A program made the position numbers and the translations under genes. Source: Granulicella sp. L60 (GTDB taxonomy: Bacteria > Acidobacteriota > Terriglobia > Terriglobales > Acidobacteriaceae). From it: a DNA stretch of 64,000 bases. The stretch's first letter is position 1, and each line of letters begins with the position of its first letter. Below, piece after piece: positions 45,501 to 52,991 of the stretch. Location: contig NZ_LMUR01000001.1 in assembly GCF_009765825.1 (NCBI RefSeq), forward strand, positions 62,001 to 126,000. The letters are read 5' to 3'. The notes beneath the pieces were generated by a model. It searched no databases. It saw only the letters and a list, made by a program, of their open reading frames with translations, and was not told the DNA's origin.

Positions 45501-46054
45501 TGAAGCCGGAGCCGCAGACCTTTCGGCGTGGACGCAATGAAGAGCCACAGAATGAGATCTCGATTGCGGGTGTGATTACGGGGTTGAAGGTGGCGAAGTC
45601 TAAGAAGTCAGGCGAACTGTATGCGCAGGCCTGCCTGGAGGACACGGTGGGGAAGATCGATCTGATCGTGTTTCCACAGTCGTACGAGAAGCTGGCGGAG
45701 AAGTTGAAGATCGATGTTCCGGTGGTGATACGCGGGGTTCTACGTGGTGAAGAGGACTCGGCGCCGAAGCTGGCGATCTCGAATATACAGGCGCTGGAGG
45801 ATGTGAAGATCAAGCTGCCGGAGTCGCTGCGGATCAAGGTGCCGCTACATAATCCGGACGCGGCGTTGCTGGAGAAGCTACACGCGGTGTTGCTGGGAGC
45901 GCCGGGGAAGGGCAAACTGCTGTTGGATCTTGAGGAGCCGGGAGAGTTTTGCGCGGTACTGGAGCCGCATAATTGTTTGGTGGCCGCTGACCGATTATTT
46001 ATCGATCAGGTGGAGGAGTTGGTGGGGCGCGGGGGAGTTCGCATCATGGATTGA
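42512..46054 (+). CDS. dnaE: DNA polymerase III alpha subunit (1180 aa)
   Basis: This is the replicative polymerase. An N-terminal PHP domain (FTHLHLHTDYSLLDGA, MTDHGNMYGA), the catalytic Asp pair in MPDIDIDFCM and Asp in LLKMDFLGLTTL, the fingers GPGRGSAAGSLVAY, the beta-clamp region and a C-terminal OB-fold are visible. Size matches DnaE1 (about 1160). Start: ATG 42512, as the family N-terminus begins FTHLHLHT. It is divergent from the DUF3592 gene and convergent with def. Confidence 0.97.
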   Translation: MAAEFTHLHLHTDYSLLDGACDVDKLAGHLSKLGQKAAAMTDHGNMYGAVHFFDAMQKKGVKPILGCELYLSEAADHREMSGGYKHFLVLAENEIGYRNLVRLTSEAALHGFYRKPRVSKEFLAKHTEGLIGFSGCLAGEVNQHLMAGKYEEAKRTAGEFETMFGKGNFFLEIQDHGLEPDKGVCDALFKLERDLNIPLIATNDSHYVEADDSRAHEILLCVQTAGSMNDPKRFKFDTQEFYIKSAEEMLRTFAQNPEVCSRTMQFVDRCNLKMTKVDNPFPDFAVPEGETLDSYFEQVCRDGLQMRLDTAVSHLRSRGLLRKTIPEYHARLDRELGIIKQMKFPGYFMITWDFIRYAREQKIPVGPGRGSAAGSLVAYVMQITDIDPLQNELLFERFLNPERISMPDIDIDFCMNRRGEVIEYVTRKYGRDQVAQIITFNTMAAKAAIKDVGRALDMPYGEVDRIAKMIPTTIGITIDQAMKDSPTLMGAYESDPKVKEVIDAALRLEGLVRGAGVHAAGVVIAPKPLTELVPVTRAKNDDIVTAYDMKAVEKMGLLKMDFLGLTTLTVIDDALKLIKQTTGKDVDMATVPLDDVTTYERVFHRALTSGVFQFESGGMRDVLRRYKPNTVEDLTALNALYRPGPIQGGMIDEFIERKWGRRAVAYELPELEPILSETLGVMLYQEQVMQISNRLAGFSLSQADMLRRAMGKKDAAEMAKQKIKFMEGAAENKHPKAIAGNIFDLMAKFAEYGFNKSHSAAYALLAYHTAWLKTHYPVEFMAALLTSETSKPENVVKYISECKEINIPVVPPNVQMSDANFTPIQMETGNAIGFGLAAIKNVGHNAIESIITARVALQAEGKSGFSSLWDFCEKIDLRLLNKRVLESLIKAGAMDAFGGRAQLCGALDKAMERAQKSQRDEAAGQHGLFGIFDDGANQSAGNSREDDLPSVAEWDEHTRLQNEKEVLGFFVSGHPMDKYREKLRNMKVVDTATACEMKPEPQTFRRGRNEEPQNEISIAGVITGLKVAKSKKSGELYAQACLEDTVGKIDLIVFPQSYEKLAEKLKIDVPVVIRGVLRGEEDSAPKLAISNIQALEDVKIKLPESLRIKVPLHNPDAALLEKLHAVLLGAPGKGKLLLDLEEPGEFCAVLEPHNCLVAADRLFIDQVEELVGRGGVRIMD

Positions 46055-46112
46055 GCGGCGCGAAGGACTCCCGTTACAGATGGAGAGAGCCCTTCGTGCG
46101 AATCCAGTTTGT

Positions 46113-46709
46113 CTACGCGGGACGTTGGAGTTCTTTGGTAGCCTCCGTCTTCGAGGCCGGGCTCAACGTGTGGCGCTGGTAGTTCTCAAGGGTTGTGAGG
46201 CTGGCGGGTTGCATTAGATCGGTGTAGAGCCTGCCATGCAGATGGTCGATCTCATGCTGGAGGATGCGTGCATACCAACCCTCCGCGTGGATGACGCATG
46301 GTTCGGCACGCTCGTTGAGGCAGTTGACTCGCACGGATAACGACCTTGGGACTGCGGCCACCAATCTTGGAATGCTAAGACAGCCCTCGAAGAATATAGT
46401 CTCAGGGGGCGTAAGAAGCTCTATCTGAGGATTGATGATGACATGGAAGTCAACCGGCTTTCGCTGCCTCTCCTGCAGTTGGGCCTCTGTTATTCCTTTG
46501 AAATATTCGATTTTGTCTTCGATGACCGCGATCTGCAACGACTCGCCGATCTGAGGAGCCGCGAGACCGACTCCCGGTGCATCCCGCATTGTCTCCCGCA
46601 TATAACCGATCAGATTTTGGATGGTATCGCTGGCGACCTCTTCGGATGTCAGCTGCCGCGCCACCTTTCGCAGCACGGGATTTCCTACTTCGTAGATTTT
46701 TAAAAGCAC
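46113..46709 (-). CDS. def: peptide deformylase (198 aa)
   Basis: Def removes the N-formyl group from new proteins. Motifs: GVGLAAPQIG, EGCLS and QHEIDHLHG, which give the Gln, the Cys ligand and the two His ligands plus Glu of the metal site. The C-terminal 20 residues (TLENYQRHTLSPAS...) exceed the usual length. It converges with dnaE; a 7-bp imperfect hairpin (about 46059-46102) lies between. Confidence 0.95.
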   Translation of the reverse strand: MLLKIYEVGNPVLRKVARQLTSEEVASDTIQNLIGYMRETMRDAPGVGLAAPQIGESLQIAVIEDKIEYFKGITEAQLQERQRKPVDFHVIINPQIELLTPPETIFFEGCLSIPRLVAAVPRSLSVRVNCLNERAEPCVIHAEGWYARILQHEIDHLHGRLYTDLMQPASLTTLENYQRHTLSPASKTEATKELQRPA

Positions 46710-46905
46710 CTTTGTGAACTACCTCCACTTCGCGGTTCTGTTGCTTTGATCTCCGACTACGGATCAGTTGAGCAGCTTCGTACACTTAGAGATTTTACGC
46801 GATGGCTTGAAAGTAAAGGGTCCGCCGTAATTACGTCACTGCAGACACGATTATGCCGTTCATCGCATACAATCGATAGAGAATAACGAAGCATCAATTA
46901 ATACA

Positions 46906-47760
46906 ATGGCAGAACACGAAACAGTCAGATCGGCGCACGCCCCGGCAGTCGTACCAACTCCCGAAGCGTGGACGAAGACGGAGCTTGCGCGACATCCTCA
47001 GCGCCCCTATCCGATGGACTTCATCGAAGCACTCTTTACCGACTTCAGCGAGATCCACGGCGACCGCGCCTTTGGCGACGATGCGGCGATGAGCTGCGGG
47101 ATGGCCAACTTCCACGGCGAACCTGTGCTGGTGGTTGGGAATCTGAAGGGCCGCACGCTGAAGGAGCGAGTGGCACGGAAGTTCGGCAGCCCCGATCCTG
47201 AGGGATACCGGAAGGCGCTGCGTGCGATGAAGATCGCGGAGAAGTTTGGACGGCCGATCTTCACGTTCATCGACCTTGCCGGTGCGAATCCCGGTATCGG
47301 CGCGGAGGAGCGCGGACAGGGCGAGGCGATCGCAAGGAATCTGCTGGAGATGTCGAGGCTGCGTGTGCCGACGATCGCGACGATTACGGGCGAGGGCGGC
47401 TCGGGCGGGGCGCTTGCGCTGGCTGTGGCGGATCGCGTGCTGATGCTGGAGAATGCGATCTACTCCGTGATATCACCGGAGGGATGCGCGTCGATTATGT
47501 GGAAGGACGCGACCAAGAAACAGCAGGCGGCGGCAGCTCTCAAGTACACGGCGATCGACGTCAAACTGCTGGGATGTGTGGACGATGTGTTGCCGGAGCC
47601 GGAGGGTGGGACGCAAAACGATCCTGCTGCGGCGATGGCGATGGTGGACGAGAAGTTGCGGTATCACCTTGCGGGCCTTCGTGCGCTGCCGGTGGAAGAG
47701 TTGCTGGAGCAGCGGTACCTGAAGTTTCGCAATATTGCGCAGTTTTACACGACCGCTTAG
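46906..47760 (+). CDS. accA: acetyl-CoA carboxylase carboxyltransferase alpha subunit (284 aa)
   Basis: AccA with AccD moves the carboxyl group from biotin to acetyl-CoA, giving malonyl-CoA. Conserved: HPQRPYPMDFI, EIHGDRAFGDD, FIDLAGANPGIGAEERGQGEAIARN, GEGGSGGALAL and VISPEGCASIMWKDA. The usual N-terminal helical region (about 30 residues of a 319-residue E. coli protein) is reduced. It is divergent from def across 196 bp, which must hold both promoters. Confidence 0.96.
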   Translation: MAEHETVRSAHAPAVVPTPEAWTKTELARHPQRPYPMDFIEALFTDFSEIHGDRAFGDDAAMSCGMANFHGEPVLVVGNLKGRTLKERVARKFGSPDPEGYRKALRAMKIAEKFGRPIFTFIDLAGANPGIGAEERGQGEAIARNLLEMSRLRVPTIATITGEGGSGGALALAVADRVLMLENAIYSVISPEGCASIMWKDATKKQQAAAALKYTAIDVKLLGCVDDVLPEPEGGTQNDPAAAMAMVDEKLRYHLAGLRALPVEELLEQRYLKFRNIAQFYTTA

Positions 47761-47795
47761 CATCGGCGGTACCGAGCACCCTGGAGTAGCTAGAG

Positions 47796-48833
47796 TTGCA
47801 TGCGTTGGATATGACATCGTCAGGCCGCCGCTCGGAGCGCACGCTTCAGCTTGCACTCTTTTTTACGTCGGGTATCTGGTTTCTTGCGTCGGATGCGCTT
47901 GCAGGACGCGCGGCGCGGGGGATATGCGAACGGTTTTCGGTACCGCTTGCGCGGCCTCTGCTTACTTCGCTGTTCCTGCTCTTTTTGCTGGCCGTCGGAT
48001 TTTCGATGCTGCAAGCGATTGGGAAGCAACAGGCTTCTCTGCGCGAGACGCTTGGACTGCCTAAACGAGCGACAGCCGGGCAGGAGTGGTCGGTGGGCGC
48101 GGCGTTGGGCTGGGGCATGGTGGTGCTGGCGGTTATTCCAATGGCGCTGGCGGGGGCGTTCTCCATTCAATTGTGGTTGCAGCCGCGTGCGTTTGGGCTG
48201 CTGCTGTTGAACCTGGCGACGCTTTTGGTTGCGGCACTGGCGGAGGAGATTGCGTTTCGCGGATATCCTTACCGCCGTTTGATTGAGGCGGTTGGGCCGG
48301 TGGGAGCGACGGTTGGCCTGTCGCTACTGTTCGGATTTGGACATGCGTTCAATCCGAATGCGACGTGGACGAGCGTGGTGGTGACGGTGCTGGCTGGGCT
48401 GGTGCTTTCGCTAGGATGGCTGCGGACGCATGGGCTTTGGCTTCCGTGGGGGCTGCACTTCGCGTGGAATGCGAGCATCGGCGTCTTGTTTGGGCTGCCG
48501 GTGAGCGGTATGAATGATTTTTCCAGCGTCATCCAGACACGGACCTTTGGGCGGTTGTGGCTGACTGGCGGCGATTATGGGCCGGAGAACGCGGTGTTTA
48601 CGGCGGTCGCGCTGGTGATTGGGATTGCCGTGTTGGTTCGCGTCACGCGCGGCTATGCGTGGGATTACACGTTCAAGCCGATAGTGCCGGGCGGATATCC
48701 TACGGAGGTTCAACCACCTGCGGCGCATGTTGCGATGGAGCAGGAGGCGAGGACGGCGTCGGCGGGGGCGCTGGTGCAGATTATGCCGACGACCTCGCAG
48801 AGCAGATCGCTGAACGATGAGCCGAAGTCCTGA
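47796..48833 (+). CDS. CPBP-family intramembrane metalloprotease (345 aa)
   Basis: The protein has about 7-8 hydrophobic helices and the CAAX-type motifs EEIAFRGYPY, FGFGHAFNPN and LHFAWNA, which supply the Glu/His ligands of Abi/CPBP proteases. An initial TTG at 47796 has GGAG about 10 bases upstream; ATG 47811 is the alternative. Substrate is unknown. It follows accA by 35 bases in the same direction but need not be co-transcribed. Confidence 0.85.
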   Translation: MHALDMTSSGRRSERTLQLALFFTSGIWFLASDALAGRAARGICERFSVPLARPLLTSLFLLFLLAVGFSMLQAIGKQQASLRETLGLPKRATAGQEWSVGAALGWGMVVLAVIPMALAGAFSIQLWLQPRAFGLLLLNLATLLVAALAEEIAFRGYPYRRLIEAVGPVGATVGLSLLFGFGHAFNPNATWTSVVVTVLAGLVLSLGWLRTHGLWLPWGLHFAWNASIGVLFGLPVSGMNDFSSVIQTRTFGRLWLTGGDYGPENAVFTAVALVIGIAVLVRVTRGYAWDYTFKPIVPGGYPTEVQPPAAHVAMEQEARTASAGALVQIMPTTSQSRSLNDEPKS

Positions 48834-48959
48834 CCGGAACCTCTGGTCCAGGTCTCTTTACAAACTCTGTAAATATCTTTCGTTTCGTGGAACGGGCGCA
48901 GATGGGCCTTGTCAAATGCGAAGAGAAGGCGCAATCTGTTCTGTATCTGAGGTGCTCCC

Positions 48960-50093
48960 ATGGCACTGCATCCATACAGATCGATCTTGCTTGCGGGTAG
49001 TTTGACGCTGCTCTCTTGCTCGGCCCTGCACAGCCAGGTGTTTGTTGTTGGAGAGAAGTCTGCAACGGCGGATATTAAGACGGACTTTACTCCTACGAGT
49101 CTTCCACTTCCGGATCAACCGATGACCGAGAGGGGACGACGCGAGTTGGTTCGCAATCTTGAGGCAGAGCAGGGCTTTGCGCATCGTGCGCTTCCGATGG
49201 GCGCTGGACTGACGCTGCGTGCGAATGGGCCGCTGGCTCCGGGGCCTGCGGAGTACAGGAAGATGATCTTCGAGAAGGGTCAGTCGGCTGGGCCTGGAGA
49301 TCGCGTGATTATTACGGCGATGGAGATCAAGCCGGATCGGATCGTGCTGGATTTGAACGGCGGGCCTTATCTGAAGCATCGATTTCTGCGGCATGTGCAG
49401 TTGAATGACGCTCCGGTGACTTCGGGCGATATGAACGACAGGGCTACAGGTTCGCGGATTACGCTGGTGTTTGAGGGACATGTGCCGGAGATCTCGGCGC
49501 CGGAGGTGAAGGCGTTGCTGGAGCCGGTGGTCGATTTCGGGGTTAAGTCTTCGGAGCAGGCGTATGCGGATACGCTGACGCCGGTTTTGAAGGATGCGAT
49601 TGCGGCGCATGACGTCCTGGTGGGGATGAACCATCGGATGGTGCTGGCTGCGTTGGGTGCGCCGGAGAATAAGATGAGGGATCAGCCGAGCGGAGATGCG
49701 AGTGGGGGCCGCTACGAAGAGTGGATCTATGGGCATGTGCCGCAGACGATTCGGTTTGTGCGCTTTGTTGGGGACCGTGTGACGTTGGTGGAGATCGCTG
49801 CCCTGGGTAAGCCGATTGAGATTCATGATAAGGACGAGATGGGTGGTTTTGAGCAGCCGGTGCCGACGCGGGAGATTGCGTTGGGCGACCGGAAGTCGGA
49901 GGGAGGGGAGAATAGTGCTTCCTCGCCTCCTACGCTGTTGAAGCCGGGTGAGGCTCCGGCTGCGGGTGCTCAGAATAACAAAGTGCAGTTCCCGACGGAC
50001 AGTCAGTCGGGGGCGACGCCTGCAGCGCCTGCGACGGCTCCGAAGATGACGACGCCGGCGAGTGAATATGCGTCGGCTGTTCCTCCCTTGTAA
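48960..50093 (+). CDS. exported protein with a BamE-like segment, possible lipoprotein (377 aa)
   Basis: The N-terminus (ILLAGSLTLLSCSALHSQ) is a signal sequence, with a possible lipobox LLSC. The middle has beta-rich segments. About residues 215-275 resemble SmpA/BamE (VLVGMNHRMVLAALGAP, GGRYEEWIYGHVPQTIRFV, RVTLVEIA). The last 80 residues are Pro/Ala/Thr-rich and disordered-looking. I do not recognise the full-length family, but it is probably an outer-membrane-associated lipoprotein. Confidence 0.7.
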   Translation: MALHPYRSILLAGSLTLLSCSALHSQVFVVGEKSATADIKTDFTPTSLPLPDQPMTERGRRELVRNLEAEQGFAHRALPMGAGLTLRANGPLAPGPAEYRKMIFEKGQSAGPGDRVIITAMEIKPDRIVLDLNGGPYLKHRFLRHVQLNDAPVTSGDMNDRATGSRITLVFEGHVPEISAPEVKALLEPVVDFGVKSSEQAYADTLTPVLKDAIAAHDVLVGMNHRMVLAALGAPENKMRDQPSGDASGGRYEEWIYGHVPQTIRFVRFVGDRVTLVEIAALGKPIEIHDKDEMGGFEQPVPTREIALGDRKSEGGENSASSPPTLLKPGEAPAAGAQNNKVQFPTDSQSGATPAAPATAPKMTTPASEYASAVPPL

Positions 50094-50299
50094 AGGCCGC
50101 AGTCGTGTAGAATTACAGGAGAGCCTCGATCGCAGTTCTTCTCCTCCGATTCCCGCCGCGGCAAGTCCCGGACAATCTTTACGAGAAGTTTCGGATGGTT
50201 CGACTTTGTCTGCCCGCAGGTTGGCAGGTGGTCGAGACACCCAGCGCGCGAGCCAACCTATCTGTAACAACGTTCGTATTATTAGGGAGAGCAAGCATT

Positions 50300-50479
50300 A
50301 TGGCGAAGATTGCCAAGACCGGCGACCGTAAGAAGGTCATGGACCCGAACAAGAGCACGGATTGTCCGAAGTGCTCCAAACCGACACGTATTGTAAAGCG
50401 CGTCAAAGACCGCGAGCGCGGCACCCCTGGCGGTGTCTATATCTCGTGCTCGGCGTGCGATTTCTTCGAGAAGCTCTAA
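50300..50479 (+). CDS. small zinc-ribbon protein (59 aa)
   Basis: Two CxxC pairs (DCPKCSK and SCSACDF) 31 residues apart form a zinc ribbon, with a basic stretch (RIVKRVKDRERG) between. The ATG at 50300 has GGGAGAG upstream; a longer frame from 50195 has an unlikely composition. It is followed by a strong hairpin terminator. Possible roles are ribosome or nucleic-acid binding; there is no direct evidence. Confidence 0.75.
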   Translation: MAKIAKTGDRKKVMDPNKSTDCPKCSKPTRIVKRVKDRERGTPGGVYISCSACDFFEKL

Positions 50480-50530
50480 GAGTATCGTAAATTCCTAACC
50501 GCAGATTCTAAAGCGCACTGATTTCTAAAA

Positions 50531-50571
50531 CACACGATCGAGGGCCCTTCGGGGCTCTTTGTCGTGTGCGT
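50531..50571 (+). terminator. hairpin terminator after the zinc-ribbon gene
   Basis: CACACGA (50531-50537) pairs with TCGTGTG (50562-50568). Inside is a second stem with a TTCG tetraloop (CCC-TTCG-GGG). It is placed about 50 bases after the stop codon. Confidence 0.55.
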
Positions 50572-50673
50572 TGGCGTGCACCAAAGTTGTACCCATAATT
50601 TACGCTGCAGCACTTGACGATCGTTAGTTAGGAGGGGCAGACTCTACGCTGGAAAGTAGGAAAACACGTTTTT

Positions 50674-51585
50674 ATGATTACTGGCTCACTCTCTTCCCCC
50701 TCCGTCTCAGGTTTTTCTCCCCTCCCTCACTTCAATCGCCCCACCTATCTGATGTGTCCACCGGAGTGGTATGACGTGGACTATGTGATCAACCCGTGGA
50801 TGGCGGGGAATCTGCATCGGCCGTCGCGGGATACGGCGTTTATGCAGTGGAAGGGGCTTTATCAAGAGCTTCGGCGGATTGCGGATGTGAGGTTGCTGCA
50901 TGCGCGGGAGGGGTCGCCGGATATGGTGTTTGTGGCTCATGCGGCGTTGGTACAGCATGGGTTAGCGGCGGTATCGAGCTTCGCGCATCCGCAGCGGCAG
51001 ACGGAGGAACAGCCTCTGCGGCAGTGGCTGCAGGAGGCGGGCTTCCTGCTTTGGGAGACGCCTCGGGAGACGTCGTTTGAGGGCGAAGGGGATGCGCTTT
51101 TTGATGCGAATGGCGGGCATCTGTGGGCTGCGCATGGGGTTCGGACGTGCCAGATCAGCCATCGGCATGTGGCGGATGCTTGGCATGTTCCGGTGATCTC
51201 GCTGCACCTGGTGGATCCGCGGTTTTATCATCTGGATCTTTGCTTCGCACCGTTGAGCGGTGGGTATCTGATGTACTTTCCGGGGGCGTTCGATGCGGCT
51301 TCACTTGATAAGATCAAAGCGGCGTACGCGGCGGATAAGCGTATTGTTGTTAGTGAGTTAGAGGCTACACAGTTTGGCTGCAATGTGATCAACGTGGGGC
51401 GGAATATCCTGATGGGAACGGTGGGAACGGACCTGGCGGAGCGGCTGCGGGGACGGGGCTTTGAGGTGACCGAGCTGCAGCTTGGCGAGTTTGAGCGCGG
51501 GGGCGGGTCGGCTAAGTCGCTGGCGCTTCGACTGAGCGATATGGGTGTGACCCATGGGGTTTCGGCGGGTGAGCCGGCGGTCTAG
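50674..51585 (+). CDS. guanidine-hydrolase/amidinotransferase-fold protein with Ser at the nucleophile site (303 aa)
   Basis: The fold is that of arginine deiminase/dimethylargininase-type enzymes: an N-terminal PTYLMCPPEWYDVDYVINPWM segment, FEGEGDALFD, the catalytic His region YHLDLCFAPL, and a final GGGSAK segment. In the family a Cys follows this (GGxxxC) and acts as nucleophile; here Ser282 stands in its place (TCG, 51517-51519). The activity is therefore doubtful, or the mechanism differs. The start at 50674 is supported by the family N-terminus; the ribosome site is weak. Confidence 0.75.
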   Translation: MITGSLSSPSVSGFSPLPHFNRPTYLMCPPEWYDVDYVINPWMAGNLHRPSRDTAFMQWKGLYQELRRIADVRLLHAREGSPDMVFVAHAALVQHGLAAVSSFAHPQRQTEEQPLRQWLQEAGFLLWETPRETSFEGEGDALFDANGGHLWAAHGVRTCQISHRHVADAWHVPVISLHLVDPRFYHLDLCFAPLSGGYLMYFPGAFDAASLDKIKAAYAADKRIVVSELEATQFGCNVINVGRNILMGTVGTDLAERLRGRGFEVTELQLGEFERGGGSAKSLALRLSDMGVTHGVSAGEPAV

Positions 51586-51774
51586 TTTCGGAGATTATGT
51601 GCAGTTTTTTCTGACGCGGTGGATGGGCGTTTTTGCAGGGGTTTTTGCGAAGATTGCCGTCCGCCGCGTGATTTTTTGCTGGTGAGTTGGTGGTGCTTGG
51701 TGTGGTGAAGCTGGTGGGTTAGCGGACGTGTTTTTGGGGTGCGTGGGGTACGACAGGTTTTCGGACTTTATTTT

Positions 51775-52518
51775 TTAGGCGGTCGTCTTTGGGGCTTGCT
51801 CGATCTCGGTGAGGATGGCGCGAGCGGCGGCGGCGGGGTCGTGTGCCTGGGTGATGGGGCGGCCTACGACGAGCATGGAGGCTCCGTGGGCGATGGCCTG
51901 AGCGGGGGTGGCGGTACGCTTCTGGTCCTGGGTGTCGGCGCCGGTGGGGCGGATGCCGGGGATGACGAGCAGGGTGGAGGGATGGAGTTCGGCGCGGAGG
52001 GTACCGACTTCTTCGGCGGAGCAGACCATGCCGGTGATGCCGCAGGACTGGGACAGCTTGGCGAGGCGGAGGACCTGATCGGCGGGGGTGGTGGAGATGC
52101 CGATGCCGGTGAGCTGGGTGGAGTCCATGCTGGTGAGGACGGTGACGGCGAGGAGGCGTGGAGAGCCGGGGCGGGTGGCGGCTTCGGCGGCGGCCTGCAT
52201 CATGGCGGCTCCGCCGAGGGCGTGGATGGTGAGGAGGGAGGCTCCGGCCTGGGTGACGGAGCGGACGGCTCCGGCGACGGTGTTGGGGATGTCGTGGAGC
52301 TTGAGGTCGAGGAAGACGTTGAAGCCTCGGTCGCGGAGCTGGTGGACGATGCGGTTGCCGGCGGCGTAGTAGAGCTCCATGCCGACCTTGAACCATTGGC
52401 AGGTGTTGTCGAGGCGGTCTACGAGGGCGAGGGCTTGTTCGGCGTCGGGGAGATCGAGGGCGACGGCGAGGCGTTGGCGTGGGGTGTCGGTCTGGATTGA
52501 GGTTTGGTTGGGGTCCAC
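51775..52518 (-). CDS. pyrF: orotidine 5'-phosphate decarboxylase (247 aa)
   Basis: PyrF makes UMP from OMP. It shows LAVALDLPD at the N-terminus, the catalytic DLKLHDIPNT (Lys and Asp residues), LLTIHALGG, and the VIPGIRPTGADTQDQ phosphate-binding loop with VVGRPIT. Length is normal for the bacterial type. The preceding gap (51586-51774) contains nothing that I recognise. Confidence 0.95.
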   Translation of the reverse strand: MDPNQTSIQTDTPRQRLAVALDLPDAEQALALVDRLDNTCQWFKVGMELYYAAGNRIVHQLRDRGFNVFLDLKLHDIPNTVAGAVRSVTQAGASLLTIHALGGAAMMQAAAEAATRPGSPRLLAVTVLTSMDSTQLTGIGISTTPADQVLRLAKLSQSCGITGMVCSAEEVGTLRAELHPSTLLVIPGIRPTGADTQDQKRTATPAQAIAHGASMLVVGRPITQAHDPAAAARAILTEIEQAPKTTA

Positions 52519-52544
52519 GGATTTAGTTTAGCTGTTCTTGTTAG

Positions 52545-52991
52545 GTGATGATCGGAATGTGCACGTGTAGTGCAGCGGCGAATACGGGAGCAACAGCAAC
52601 GACAAGAGCAAAGGCAATATTTAGTCGCTTTGGCTTCGCCTTTTGCTCCGGCCTTCGGCAGAGCGGAAACCGCTTTGCGGTTGGCTTATACGCGGGGCTA
52701 AAGCCCCGCTCTATCCCAAAGGCAACGACAACGATAGATGCAACGACAATGACAATTGCAACGATAACAGCAATTGCAGGAGCAAAAGCAATAGCAACAA
52801 CAACAGCATGCAAGGGCAAACAATTGCAACGACCAACGACAACGACAAAAAGCAATTGCAACAGCAACAGCAATTGCAACAACGAAAGCAATTGCGATGA
52901 CGAAGGCAATTGCAACGGCAAAGGCAATTGCAATGACAAACGCAACGGCAACATTTGGTTGCTTCGGCTTTGCTTTTGTTTCGGCTGCGGA
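52545..52991. repeat. A/C-rich repeat array with flanking 41-base direct repeats and GC hairpins
   Basis: From about 52720 to 52953 the plus strand is almost free of T and is built of short CAACGACAAC and CAATTGCAAC-type units; CAATTGC occurs eight times. Left of it are the hairpins AACCGC-TTT-GCGGTT (52668-52682) and GCGGGGCTAAAGCCCCGC (52692-52709). A 41-base module is present at 52613-52653 and, with about 75% identity, at 52947-52987. ORFs of 137-152 codons cross it on both strands but look like repeat translation, not genes. Confidence 0.7.

Noticed and set aside
48912..50294. 460-codon antisense ORF over the BamE-like gene
   Set aside because: Arg/His/Leu-rich with no domain; the plus-strand gene has a signal peptide and a conserved-looking segment.
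52720..52953. CRISPR-like spacing of CAATTGC words
   Set aside because: The intervals are short (about 13-40 bases), the spacers are themselves repetitive, and no cas gene is near.
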